A DNA stretch of 64,000 bases from Streptococcus sanguinis (GTDB lineage Bacteria > Bacillota > Bacilli > Lactobacillales > Streptococcaceae), in NCBI RefSeq assembly GCF_013343115.1, contig NZ_CP054570.1:1240001-1304000 (forward strand). Direction: 5' to 3'. Under the pieces are notes generated by a model. It was not told the DNA's origin. It worked only from the letters and a program-made list of their open reading frames with translations, and did no database searches. Shown here piece by piece: positions 36,889 to 46,498 of this stretch. Both the position numbers and the translations under genes were made by a program. Numbering within the stretch: position 1 is the stretch's first letter; the number at the start of each line of letters is the position of its first letter.

Positions 36889-36982
36889 ATGCCCATATGA
36901 GACTTAGAGTACCTGTCCAGAGATGACATTTTTTCGCAAGTCTCTTTTCCATTCTGCTGCCCCACTAGAAAGAAAGGCTGTC

Positions 36983-38179
36983 ATGAAAAATCCTAGTAAC
37001 AATCTGAAGCTAGCGGAGAGAGGAGCCATCCTGTCCATCGCTACCTATCTGATTCTCTCAGCGGTCAAGATTATCGCAGGCTCGACCCTCCAGTCCTCCA
37101 GTCTGACGGCCGATGGCTTCAACAACGTCTCTGATATCGTGGCTAATATCGCCGTTTTAATTGGCCTGCGTATGGCTAGAAAACCAGCCGACCGTGACCA
37201 TCGCTTTGGCCACTGGAAGATAGAAGATCTGGCCAGTCTCATCACATCTTTCATCATGTTTTTCGTTGGATTTGATGTCTTGATAGAGACCATTCAGAAA
37301 ATTATTTCCAATCAAGAGACCAAGCTTGACCCAGTTGGTGCCGTGGTCGGAATCATCTCGGCAATCATTATGTTAGGTGTTTATTTTTACAATAAAACAC
37401 TGGCTAAAAAAGCTCACTCCAAGGCTCTGGATGCCGCAGCCAAGGATAACCTATCAGACGCTGTCACTTCTATCGGCACTTCAGTTGCTATCATTGCCAG
37501 CGCCTTTAACTTTCCAATCGTTGATAAGCTAGCAGCCATTATCATTACCTTCTTCATTCTCAAGACGGCCTACGATATCTTTATGGAATCTTCCTTCAGC
37601 CTGTCCGACGGATTTGATGAAAGCCTGCTGCAGGACTATAAGCAAGCTATCTTGGAAATTCCTAAAATCACTCAAGTCAAGTCACAGCGCGGCCGGACCT
37701 ATGGCAGTAATATATATCTGGATATTATCTTGGAAATGAATCCGGATTTGTCTGTTTTTGAAAGCCATGAGATTGCGGACCAAGTTGAGGATATGCTTAT
37801 GGAGCGCTTCGGAGTCTTTGATATTGACATTCATATTGAGCCTGCTCCCATTCCCGAGGATGAGACGCTGGACAATCTTTACCCAAACCTGCTCATGCGT
37901 GAACAGCTCGTGGAGCAAGGCAACCAACTGGATACACTTCTGTCCGCCGAATTTCTCTACATTTCCCAAGATGGCCGACAGCTAAACAAGGCTGAATTTC
38001 AGGCAGAAAGAGCCTCAAAAACTCCTCTCAAAAACGTTGAACTGCTTTCTGTCAGCCAGAAAACCAAACTCATCCGCTATGAAATGGACGGTGTTATCCA
38101 TACCAGCCACTGGCGCCGCCACGAAGTATGGCAAAACATCTTTCACCAAGAGACACGAAAAAACCAGTCTGATGATTAA
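36983..38179 (+). CDS. mntE: Cation diffusion facilitator, manganese exporter MntE
   Basis: The 398-residue CDF protein has six membrane segments and a cytoplasmic C-terminal domain. The metal sites read ADGFNNVSD (helix 2) and AAKDNLSDAVTS (helix 5), where zinc-type CDFs have HxxxD; the Asn/Asp pattern is that of Mn2+-specific members. GQ-free conserved blocks such as RFGHWKIEDLASLITS and QRGRTYGSNIYLDI closely match pneumococcal MntE as I remember it. I start at 36983, with AGAAAGG five bases upstream; the frame extends 20 codons further but without a ribosome binding site. It is divergent from pcrA and ends in a terminator hairpin. Confidence 0.9.
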   Translation: MKNPSNNLKLAERGAILSIATYLILSAVKIIAGSTLQSSSLTADGFNNVSDIVANIAVLIGLRMARKPADRDHRFGHWKIEDLASLITSFIMFFVGFDVLIETIQKIISNQETKLDPVGAVVGIISAIIMLGVYFYNKTLAKKAHSKALDAAAKDNLSDAVTSIGTSVAIIASAFNFPIVDKLAAIIITFFILKTAYDIFMESSFSLSDGFDESLLQDYKQAILEIPKITQVKSQRGRTYGSNIYLDIILEMNPDLSVFESHEIADQVEDMLMERFGVFDIDIHIEPAPIPEDETLDNLYPNLLMREQLVEQGNQLDTLLSAEFLYISQDGRQLNKAEFQAERASKTPLKNVELLSVSQKTKLIRYEMDGVIHTSHWRRHEVWQNIFHQETRKNQSDD

Positions 38180-38195
38180 GTCAGTCTGGCTTTTT
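38164..38195 (+). terminator. Terminator overlapping the mntE stop codon
   Basis: CCAGTCTGA (38164-38172) and TCAGTCTGG (38181-38189) pair with one central mismatch and are followed by CTTTTTC. The first arm lies in the last codons. Confidence 0.65.
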
Positions 38196-38211
38196 CATTG
38201 CAACACATCCT

Positions 38212-38949
38212 TCATTTCCCTGTATAATAAATAACAGTAATATTATCTAGACTTTGCAAATTTGTTGGTTTCTCTTTAGCTTTCAGGCCGTCTTTTTCAG
38301 GATTGTCAGACAAATAATAGTTGTCATAGCTATCATCTAGGTCGGTATAAATCTTTATCTTATCATTAACAAGTAAAGCAGCATATCTTGCCTGTCCAAA
38401 AGGCTTTCTTGAAATCTTTGTAAATTCAATTTTTTCAACATTTTCATAGTGATTCAGTAAAAATAAAGCCAGCCCCTCTTCCTGGTTGCGTACCTTTACT
38501 TTTTCCTCAGTCGTCAGCCAAGCATTTTCTCCAGAGTAAATAACATCTGTCTCACCCGTATCTTTAAAATTTGTGACCTTCTCTTTCTTTTTCAGACGAA
38601 AAGTCAATTCTGTCGAATCAGTGTGAGAATCATCATTTATATTATAGCTTTCATCCTTTGACTCCAAAGAAATATGTGGGATATAACTGGTGTCATTTAC
38701 AATGAGACTAACGGAATCCCCTTTCCATAAATTTCCCTTGGAAAATTCATCAAATTCAATTTTTTGAACATCTTCATAATGATTAATGATATAAAGTGCA
38801 AGCTTTTGCTCTTTCTTATGAAGCTCTGTCATTTCTGTATCTGACATCCATATTTTTTCACCATCTCTATTTACTATGCTGCTACATGCAGTCAGAAAAC
38901 TCAGAGCCAGTATAACCAAAAATAATATTTTTGTCTTTCTTGACTTCAA
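38212..38949 (-). CDS. Lipoprotein with duplicated domain, function unknown
   Basis: The 245-residue precursor has a lipoprotein signal peptide with the lipobox LTAC near residue 22, so it should be anchored on the outer face of the membrane. The mature part holds two copies of one module of about 100 residues. Matching stretches are WMSDTEM..LALYIINHYEDVQKIEF and WLTTEEK..LALFLLNHYENVEKIEF, both ending in T.VIYSG or TVIYYTG. I recognise no family. I place the start at a TTG with AAGGAG seven bases upstream, because the GTG two codons earlier is too close to that site. Composition is AT-rich. It is convergent with mntE. Confidence 0.7.
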   Translation of the reverse strand: MKSRKTKILFLVILALSFLTACSSIVNRDGEKIWMSDTEMTELHKKEQKLALYIINHYEDVQKIEFDEFSKGNLWKGDSVSLIVNDTSYIPHISLESKDESYNINDDSHTDSTELTFRLKKKEKVTNFKDTGETDVIYSGENAWLTTEEKVKVRNQEEGLALFLLNHYENVEKIEFTKISRKPFGQARYAALLVNDKIKIYTDLDDSYDNYYLSDNPEKDGLKAKEKPTNLQSLDNITVIYYTGK

Positions 38950-39043
38950 AAGCACTCTCCTTTTTGCGGTCTTTTGATATTAGTATACCATATCAGGACA
39001 AGTATCTTTATGTTTACTTGTAACTTTAAAGTTGATTTTCAAA

Positions 39044-39073
39044 GAAAAAACCAAGGCTTGCCCTGCCTTGGTT
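39044..39073 (-). terminator. Terminator after the signal-peptidase homologue
   Basis: AACCAAGGC (39065-39073 read on minus) and GCCTTGGTT (39049-39057) pair around a seven-base loop on the minus strand, followed by TTTTC. Confidence 0.85.
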
Positions 39074-39088
39074 GAAAATAGACTTCAA

Positions 39089-39646
39089 TTATTTATTCTT
39101 AATAAAACCAAATTCATTAAGCGGTGAGAGTCGGAACTCCACTACTCCCTTGATTTGACTGGCTTTGATGAGCCCAAATTCTCGGCTGTCCTTCGTATTT
39201 TCACGTCGGTCATTAAGAATCAGATAAGAATCTTTAGTAATTTTATCAGACTTTGAATCTTTTAAATCCATAATAGAGAAATCATGAGTATAGTAACCCG
39301 AACTTCCTGCTGAAGCCAGATATTTCTCGCGCATTTTCTCGATATACTCTTCCGACATGACCTGACCGTTCAGATAAAGGAGGTCATCCATATAGGTTAC
39401 CTGATCCTTTTCCTGGGCAATGACCCGGCCGACATAGTCTTTGCCGTCCACTTCATAGAGGACAAAATCCCCACGCTTGATGTCTTGCTTTCTCGTTGCC
39501 AAGACCAAGTCATTCTTTGCCAAATAGGAATTGCTGTCTTGCTCAGTCACCCGATAAGGCGTATAAATAAAAACTCTCAGCCCTATAATAATAGCTGCCA
39601 GTACTGAAAAAATAATGATATTTCTTAATAAATCTCTCTTTAACAT
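39089..39646 (-). CDS. Signal peptidase I homologue lacking the catalytic dyad (SipA-like)
   Basis: The 185-residue protein has one N-terminal membrane segment (residues 10-28) and the S26 signal-peptidase layout: box C IKRGDFVLY, box D DYVGRVIAQEKD and box E LNDRRENTKDSREFG. In box B, where active enzymes have SMxPTL, an ungapped alignment puts Asp37 at the nucleophile Ser position (D-S-N-S-Y-L). In box D, Gly73 replaces the general-base Lys of the usual KRV. The same Asp/Gly pair was reported in S. pyogenes SipA, a non-proteolytic helper of pilus assembly. The gene follows pyk, as I recall for other streptococci, so it looks like a maintained family rather than decay. Confidence 0.85.
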   Translation of the reverse strand: MLKRDLLRNIIIFSVLAAIIIGLRVFIYTPYRVTEQDSNSYLAKNDLVLATRKQDIKRGDFVLYEVDGKDYVGRVIAQEKDQVTYMDDLLYLNGQVMSEEYIEKMREKYLASAGSSGYYTHDFSIMDLKDSKSDKITKDSYLILNDRRENTKDSREFGLIKASQIKGVVEFRLSPLNEFGFIKNK

Positions 39647-39782
39647 TCGTCTCCCCCATCTCTTTTATACCATTATATCATTTTTAGATAAAATAGACAA
39701 AGGGACAATCTTATTTCAAAAATCAAAACGCTGATGTGTCCTTCTTCCCACACAAGATAATGGTCGTCACTTCGACAAGAGA

Positions 39783-39811
39783 AAAAACCGATGATTTTTC
39801 AATCAACGGTT
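39783..39811 (-). terminator. Terminator after pyk
   Basis: AACCGTTGAT (39802-39811 on minus) and ATCATCGGTT (39786-39795) pair with one mismatch around a six-base loop and are followed by TTTTC on the minus strand. Confidence 0.8.
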
Positions 39812-39828
39812 CTTCTTATTATCTTAGA

Positions 39829-41334
39829 TTAACGTACTGTACGGATGCGCATTGTGTTGGTACGAACTGCTTCACCAAGCGGCACACCAGCAACGATAAC
39901 GATATCATCACCAGATTCAACCAAGCCTTGCTCAACTGCAATCTTTTCAGCGATTTCAAACATATCATCTGTGTTAGATGGAGTTTCAGTAGTCACTGGA
40001 ATAACACCCCAGTTCAGCATAAGACCACGTTGAGTCAATTCGTCAAAAGTGATAGCTAAGATATCAGCATTTGGACGGTATTTAGAAATCAAGCGAGCTG
40101 TGTGACCAGTCTTAGTAAGGGTAACTACCAACTTGATATCCATTGAGTTTGTAGCATCTTTAACCGCTGAAGCCATAACTTCAGTCTTAGAGTTACGCTC
40201 AAAGTTATCAGTTGTCAAGCGGCCATATTCGTTAAGAAGGGTTTGAGCATTCTTATCGATAGTCGCCATTGTTGTTACTGACTCAAGTGGGTATTTACCA
40301 TTTGCAGACTCACCTGAAAGCATAGTTGCGTCAGTTCCATCGATAACAGCGTTAAATACGTCTGATACTTCTGAACGAGTTGCACGTGGTTTTTCTGTCA
40401 TGGTTTCAAGCATGTTAGTTGCTGTGATAACCACTTTACCAGCTGCATTGACCTTAGTGATGATCATCTTTTGGTAAACTGGAACCATTTCGAATGGTAC
40501 TTCGATACCCATGTCACCACGGGCAATCATGATACCGTCAGCAGCTTCAATGATTTCGTCCAAGTTATCAATACCTTGTTGGTTTTCGATTTTCGCGAAC
40601 AATTGAACATGGCCGTTGCCAGTTTCTTCACAGATTGCACGAACTTCGTCGACGTCTTTTGCAGTACGTACGAATGAAATCGCGATGAAGTTGATACCTT
40701 GTTCCAAACCGAAACGGATATCATCATTATCGCGCTCAGCAAGTGCTGGGAAAGGAATCTTAGTGTTAGGGATGTTCACACCTTTTTGCTTAGCAATGAT
40801 ACCGTCATTTTCAACGACTACTTCAAATTCACGAGTTGCATCGTCTTTTGAGAAAACACGAAGACCAAGTTTACCATCGTCAACCAAAACTTGGTGACCA
40901 ACTTCAACATCATCGTAGATGTCAAGGGCACCAGCAACGTTCAAAGCAATCACATCACGAGTTGATTTGATACCTTGCTTAGTAGCAACACGGATTTTTT
41001 CACCAGTTTTGTAAGAGTACTCTTTTGCATCGCCTTCAAACAATTCTGTACGAATTTCTGGTCCTTTTGTATCAAGTAGGAAACCAACTTTTTGGCCGGC
41101 AATTTCTTCTGCACGCTTAACAGTTGCCATGCGCTCTCCTTGCTCAGCATGGTCACCGTGTGAGAAGTTGAAACGGAATGTGTTTGCGCCAGCTTCAATC
41201 AACTTAGCAATGTTTTGAGCTGATGCCTCAACATCCAGCTTTTCTCCCCAATATCCGTCATCACCGAATTTTTTACCGCCGCGGATTTCTACCGCAGGAC
41301 CTAATGTTGCAACGATTTTTACACGTTTATTCAT
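39829..41334 (-). CDS. pyk: Pyruvate kinase
   Basis: Pyk converts phosphoenolpyruvate and ADP to pyruvate and ATP. The 501-residue protein has the N-terminal NKRVKIVATLGPA, FNFSHGDH, LLDTKGPEIRT, the metal-binding AKIENQQGIDNLDEI, GIMIARGDMGIEVPFE and the C-terminal allosteric domain ending VRTNTMRIRTVR. It lies 56 nt after pfkA and forms the conserved pfkA-pyk glycolytic operon of lactic acid bacteria, in which catabolite control is usual, although I did not identify a clear cre site. A strong terminator follows. Confidence 0.96.
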   Translation of the reverse strand: MNKRVKIVATLGPAVEIRGGKKFGDDGYWGEKLDVEASAQNIAKLIEAGANTFRFNFSHGDHAEQGERMATVKRAEEIAGQKVGFLLDTKGPEIRTELFEGDAKEYSYKTGEKIRVATKQGIKSTRDVIALNVAGALDIYDDVEVGHQVLVDDGKLGLRVFSKDDATREFEVVVENDGIIAKQKGVNIPNTKIPFPALAERDNDDIRFGLEQGINFIAISFVRTAKDVDEVRAICEETGNGHVQLFAKIENQQGIDNLDEIIEAADGIMIARGDMGIEVPFEMVPVYQKMIITKVNAAGKVVITATNMLETMTEKPRATRSEVSDVFNAVIDGTDATMLSGESANGKYPLESVTTMATIDKNAQTLLNEYGRLTTDNFERNSKTEVMASAVKDATNSMDIKLVVTLTKTGHTARLISKYRPNADILAITFDELTQRGLMLNWGVIPVTTETPSNTDDMFEIAEKIAVEQGLVESGDDIVIVAGVPLGEAVRTNTMRIRTVR

Positions 41335-41390
41335 GATTGTATGAAACTCCTTCTTCTATTTGGCCTCTTGGCCTGAATAACAAATAATAG

Positions 41391-42425
<1,035 letters not shown>

Positions 42426-42485
42426 TTAACATTCTTATAGATTATACCACAATCATCATGAAAATTCTCTTATTTTCCATATTTT

Positions 42486-45400
42486 TTAACGAAAAATCGT
42501 TTTCATAGTATAATTCTTCAATTCCTCTTGCAGCTGCTCCGATTTCTCCACTCGAAAATGCGGTGCAGACATGGTTCGCTTCTCATCTTCATAACGTAGG
42601 ACGACCGGAATATTGCCGGGGTATTTCTGCAAAATCTGAGATATTTCCCGATCATGTTCATGGCCCGCAAGCTTTATCCAGAAGCGTTCTGTAGTGGTTT
42701 CTTCGATATCTGACAAGACCAACTGTAAGCGTCCATCCCGTTCCTGCACCTTGCCGGTCAAGTAGTAAATCCCCTTCTCCTTAATACGGTCACCCAGCTG
42801 GCGATAGGTATCAGGAAAGAGAGTAACATCTAGTTTTTTCTTAGTATCTGAAACCTGCAAGAAAGCCATATTCTCGCCCTTTTTGGTCCGGATAGTCTTA
42901 ATAGACTGGACTTCAGCTAGAATCCTAGCTCTGCTATTTTCGGTCAGCTCACTAATCCAGCTAAAGGGCTGGTCCGCTTCTTTGGCCAGTTTAACCAAGG
43001 GGTGATCGCTAAGCCCCACACCGATAATGCTCTGTTCCAGCTCAAACTTTTCGGCATCGCTGAAATCCTGAGCCTCTGTCCAAGAATAGGTCGTATCCGC
43101 AAAGAGACTGCCCAACTCATCCGCAAATACAAATAGATTAGGCAGGTTGGCTAGAATTTTTTGGCGATTTTTCTCAAAACTGTCAAAGAGCCCCAGCTGA
43201 ATCAGAGGAGTCAGCAGAGGAATTTTATGGTAATTCTGAGGCAGACGCAGAATAAAGTCTTCCACCCCAGTAAAGGCGGCATTTTGTCTCTCTTCGATAA
43301 TCCAGTAGGCCAAATCCCTAGGCAGGCCTTTGATATTTTTCAGACCCAAAAAAATCTTTTTATCCTGAAACTTATCATGGTAGGGAATATTATTGATGCT
43401 AAGGGGTGCTGTTTCAAAGTCAAAACTCAGGGCATCGGTGATATAGTCACTGCTAGAATAATTGAGCATGACATCAAAGAAAACATCTGGATAGTGAGCC
43501 TTGAAGAAAGCCAACTGAAAGGCCAGAGCTGAGTAGGCATAGGCGTGGCTGCGGTTAAAGCCATAACCAGCAAACTTCTCCATAATAGCAAAGACTTCCT
43601 TGGCTTTGGATTCCGAATGCCCTAGCTTGAGAGCACCTGCAACAAAGTCCTCCTGCATGCGATGCATTTCAGCAGCATTTTTCTTACCCATTGCTCTTCG
43701 TAAAATATCGGCTTTCCCCAGACTAAAGCCACCAAAACGCTGGGCTACCTGCATAACCTGCTCTTGGTAGAGCATGATACCGTAAGTCGGAGCTAGAATA
43801 TCAGCCAAACTGTCATCAATCAGCTCCACCTGCTCCAGCCCATGCTTTCTCTTGACAAAATTGTCGATGTAATCACTGGCTCCAGGACGATTGAGAGAAG
43901 TCGTGGCCACTACTTCCTCAAAGCAAACAGGCTGAACCCGCTTGAGCAGGCTGATAGCGCCAGGCTGCTCAAACTGGAAAATTCCCTTGGTCTGGCCAGC
44001 CGCAAAGAGTTTCAGAGTGCCTGCATCCTCCAAGTCAATCTCTGCAATCTCAATATCTACCTCATATTTTTTCAGGGTTGCTTCTTTCATCCGCTGAACA
44101 AAGGTCAGATTGCGCAAGCCCAGAAAATCCATCTTGAGCAGTCCATTGCTCTCCACACCGTGGGCATCATATTGGGTGATATACATGTCCTCACCGTATT
44201 TGAGCGGTATCTGGTCTGTCAGGTCATTGTCGCTCATCACAACGCCGGCTGCGTGGATAGAAGTCTGACGGGGATGACCTTCGATTTTTTTAGCAATATC
44301 AAAGGCCTTTTGATATTCCAGCTTGCTGTTGATAATCTGACGAAAGGCCATGTTTTTCTCATAAGCAGAGGTCAGACTATCGCCAAAGCGGATTTTCTTG
44401 GTAATATTGGTCAGCTCATACTCTGGCAGACCGAAGCGCTTGAAAACATCGCGAATGGCCTGCTTGGCTCCGAAAGTCGAGTAGGTTACAATCTGAGCCG
44501 CATGCATGCTGCCATAGCGATCCCGAACATAACGGATAAACTCTGGCCGGTAAACATCAGGAATATCGATATCAATATCGGGCATTGTATAGCGCTCTAG
44601 ATTTAGAAAGCGCTCAAAGAGTAGGTTATTCTTGACTGGGTCAATCCCAGTAATCTCCAAAGCATAGGCCACCAGACTGCCAACAGCAGATCCTCGGCCC
44701 ATGCCCATATAATAACCCTGACTGCGACCAAAGCGCAGCAAATCCCAGACAATGAGGAAATAATCATCAAAGCCCATCTGATGAATGACATCCAGCTCCT
44801 GATCCAGCCGTTCCTGATAAAGTTTACCTGTTAAACCGCGTTTTTTCAAGCCAGCTTCGGAGCGCTCCCGCAACTCTTCCACGGCTGGTCGCTCCCGATT
44901 AAAGCGGGGCAGTTTCAGCTCCCTATTGATATCATAGTGAACATGACGGACTAGCTTCTCAAGATTAGCCAAACTCTCTGGGAAAGTTTCCTTAAAAGCT
45001 CCTGCCAGAGCATCTGGTCCCAGCAAAAACTCATGATTGGGAAGGCTGCCAATCTCCCGCAGGCTGGCATTTTCTCGAATAGCCCGGAGCATCTGCAAGG
45101 TTTCCAAATCCCCCGTGTCAAAATATCGGACGGTATGCAGGGGCAGGGTTGGCCGACCGAACTCCTGCTTGGGCGTTGCTGGAAAGACACCAACATAAAA
45201 ATCCAACCCCAAATCCAGATCTGCTACTCCGTCAAAAGCAGGAACAATCACAGCCAATCCCTTAAAGAGATGCTGGAAATCCTCCCAGTTTTTTTGTCCC
45301 ATCATCTTGAGAGTCGAGACTTTCATCAGATTGCGATAGCCCTGACTGTCTAAGGCCAGCAGACGGAGATGAAGTTCCTGCTCTGCCTTGATCAGACTCA

Positions 45401-45596
45401 GCTCCAATCCTAAAAGCGGCTGTAGTCCCGCAGATTCGGCTTCCTCTAAGAAATGATAAGCCCCATAGAGATTGTCCACATCCATCATGCCCAGATGACT
45501 GTATCCTAACTCCTTGGCTTTCTGCACATATTTCTTTATCGGGATCAAGCTATCCATAAAACTGTAAACAGTTTTGGTATCAAGTTGTATCACCAC
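42486..45596 (-). CDS. dnaE: DNA polymerase III alpha subunit DnaE
   Basis: The error-prone, low-GC Gram-positive DnaE works beside PolC in lagging-strand synthesis. I count 1036 residues from a GTG at 45596 preceded by AAGGAG; a second GTG follows at 45593. Longer frames would include the promoter TATAAT at 45636-45641. Catalytic aspartates are in MPDIDIDIPD, with GRGSAVGSLVAYAL and RQTSIHAAGVVMS. The N-terminal PHP domain begins QLDTKTVYSFMDS and lacks the usual metal-binding histidine pair, so no proofreading is expected from it. The OB domain lies near residue 920-1000 (IRTKKGENMAFLQVSDTKKKLDVTLF). Confidence 0.95.
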   Translation of the reverse strand: MVIQLDTKTVYSFMDSLIPIKKYVQKAKELGYSHLGMMDVDNLYGAYHFLEEAESAGLQPLLGLELSLIKAEQELHLRLLALDSQGYRNLMKVSTLKMMGQKNWEDFQHLFKGLAVIVPAFDGVADLDLGLDFYVGVFPATPKQEFGRPTLPLHTVRYFDTGDLETLQMLRAIRENASLREIGSLPNHEFLLGPDALAGAFKETFPESLANLEKLVRHVHYDINRELKLPRFNRERPAVEELRERSEAGLKKRGLTGKLYQERLDQELDVIHQMGFDDYFLIVWDLLRFGRSQGYYMGMGRGSAVGSLVAYALEITGIDPVKNNLLFERFLNLERYTMPDIDIDIPDVYRPEFIRYVRDRYGSMHAAQIVTYSTFGAKQAIRDVFKRFGLPEYELTNITKKIRFGDSLTSAYEKNMAFRQIINSKLEYQKAFDIAKKIEGHPRQTSIHAAGVVMSDNDLTDQIPLKYGEDMYITQYDAHGVESNGLLKMDFLGLRNLTFVQRMKEATLKKYEVDIEIAEIDLEDAGTLKLFAAGQTKGIFQFEQPGAISLLKRVQPVCFEEVVATTSLNRPGASDYIDNFVKRKHGLEQVELIDDSLADILAPTYGIMLYQEQVMQVAQRFGGFSLGKADILRRAMGKKNAAEMHRMQEDFVAGALKLGHSESKAKEVFAIMEKFAGYGFNRSHAYAYSALAFQLAFFKAHYPDVFFDVMLNYSSSDYITDALSFDFETAPLSINNIPYHDKFQDKKIFLGLKNIKGLPRDLAYWIIEERQNAAFTGVEDFILRLPQNYHKIPLLTPLIQLGLFDSFEKNRQKILANLPNLFVFADELGSLFADTTYSWTEAQDFSDAEKFELEQSIIGVGLSDHPLVKLAKEADQPFSWISELTENSRARILAEVQSIKTIRTKKGENMAFLQVSDTKKKLDVTLFPDTYRQLGDRIKEKGIYYLTGKVQERDGRLQLVLSDIEETTTERFWIKLAGHEHDREISQILQKYPGNIPVVLRYEDEKRTMSAPHFRVEKSEQLQEELKNYTMKTIFR

Positions 45597-45635
45597 ATTT
45601 TTCTCCTTGAACATGCTTTGCTTCTTCTTATAACT

Positions 45636-45641
45636 ATTATA
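45636..45641 (-). promoter_or_regulatory. dnaE -10 element
   Basis: A perfect TATAAT on the minus strand lies 39 nt before the GTG start. It shows that the 33 extra codons of the longer frame are not translated from this promoter. Confidence 0.6.
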
Positions 45642-45776
45642 CCGCAATTCACTGAATGAGGGAAATAGGAGTTTGACTGAACAGAAAGATTCCATTCACC
45701 CTTTCCGGCTTTCTTTGCCATTTTCCTAAGGAAAAGGTATAATAATTGTAAATTGAAGAAAACAAAGGAGACATGT

Positions 45777-46484
45777 ATGAATCAGTATCCTCTGGTCTAT
45801 CTTGACCATGTCCATAAAAATTATGGCGACGCACCCGCCCTCTATGATGTGAGCTTAAACATCCAGCCTGGCAGAATTATCGGACTTCTAGGTCCTAATG
45901 GCAGCGGCAAGACAACTATTATTAAGCTTATCAATGGTCTCTTGCAGCCCACCTCTGGTCATATCTATCTAAAAGGAGTTAAACCTTCACCTGAGACCAA
46001 AAGAATCGTTTCCTATCTACCAGATACGACTTATCTAAGCGACAGCTCTAAAGTAATCGAAGCTGTAAAATATTTCCAAGATTTTTATGATAATTTTGAC
46101 AGCGCGAAAGCCATGCAGCTTCTAAAGGATCTTCATATCGATCCTCAAGTGCGCATCGGAAGCCTTTCAAAAGGTAACAAGGAAAAAATGCAGCTCATTT
46201 TGGTCATGAGCCGCCATGCGGAACTGTATATCCTAGACGAGCCTATCGGTGGTGTGGATCCGGCTGCTCGTGACTATATCCTGCAGACCATCATTCAAAA
46301 CCGCACACCTCAGTCTTCTGTCATCATTTCCACCCACCTGATTGCGGATATCGAGCCAATCTTGGATGAAGTAATCCTGATTAACCAAGGTCAGATTCTT
46401 TTGCATGAAAATGCTAATCAGCTGCGTCAACAGTACAATCAATCCATTGATAATCTCTTCCGCAGCCAGTTTCGCTTTTATTAG
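45777..46484 (+). CDS. ABC transporter ATP-binding protein
   Basis: The 235-residue ATPase has Walker A GPNGSGKTT, a degenerate signature LSKGNKEKMQ in place of LSGGQ, Walker B LYILDEPIGGVDP and the H-loop STHL. This signature form is common in the YtrB/BcrA-type exporters. The start at 45777 is set by AAAGGAG six bases upstream; a longer frame begins at 45753 without a site. A TATAAT lies about 40 nt upstream, divergent from dnaE. A permease follows after 14 nt. No GntR-type regulator, often linked to this transporter type, is present here. Confidence 0.88.
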   Translation: MNQYPLVYLDHVHKNYGDAPALYDVSLNIQPGRIIGLLGPNGSGKTTIIKLINGLLQPTSGHIYLKGVKPSPETKRIVSYLPDTTYLSDSSKVIEAVKYFQDFYDNFDSAKAMQLLKDLHIDPQVRIGSLSKGNKEKMQLILVMSRHAELYILDEPIGGVDPAARDYILQTIIQNRTPQSSVIISTHLIADIEPILDEVILINQGQILLHENANQLRQQYNQSIDNLFRSQFRFY

Positions 46485-46498
46485 GAGGTCTTCATTAT

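Noticed and set aside
43842..44600. A 252-codon open frame on the plus strand inside dnaE.
   Set aside because: It lies entirely antisense to conserved DnaE catalytic sequence, has no recognisable domains and no ribosome binding site. The same holds for the 200-codon frame at 33051-33653 inside the sulfhydrylase gene.
45597..45695. A 33-codon N-terminal extension of DnaE.
   Set aside because: The dnaE -10 box lies inside it, the GTG at 45596 has a good AAGGAG site, and the shorter form matches the usual DnaE length.
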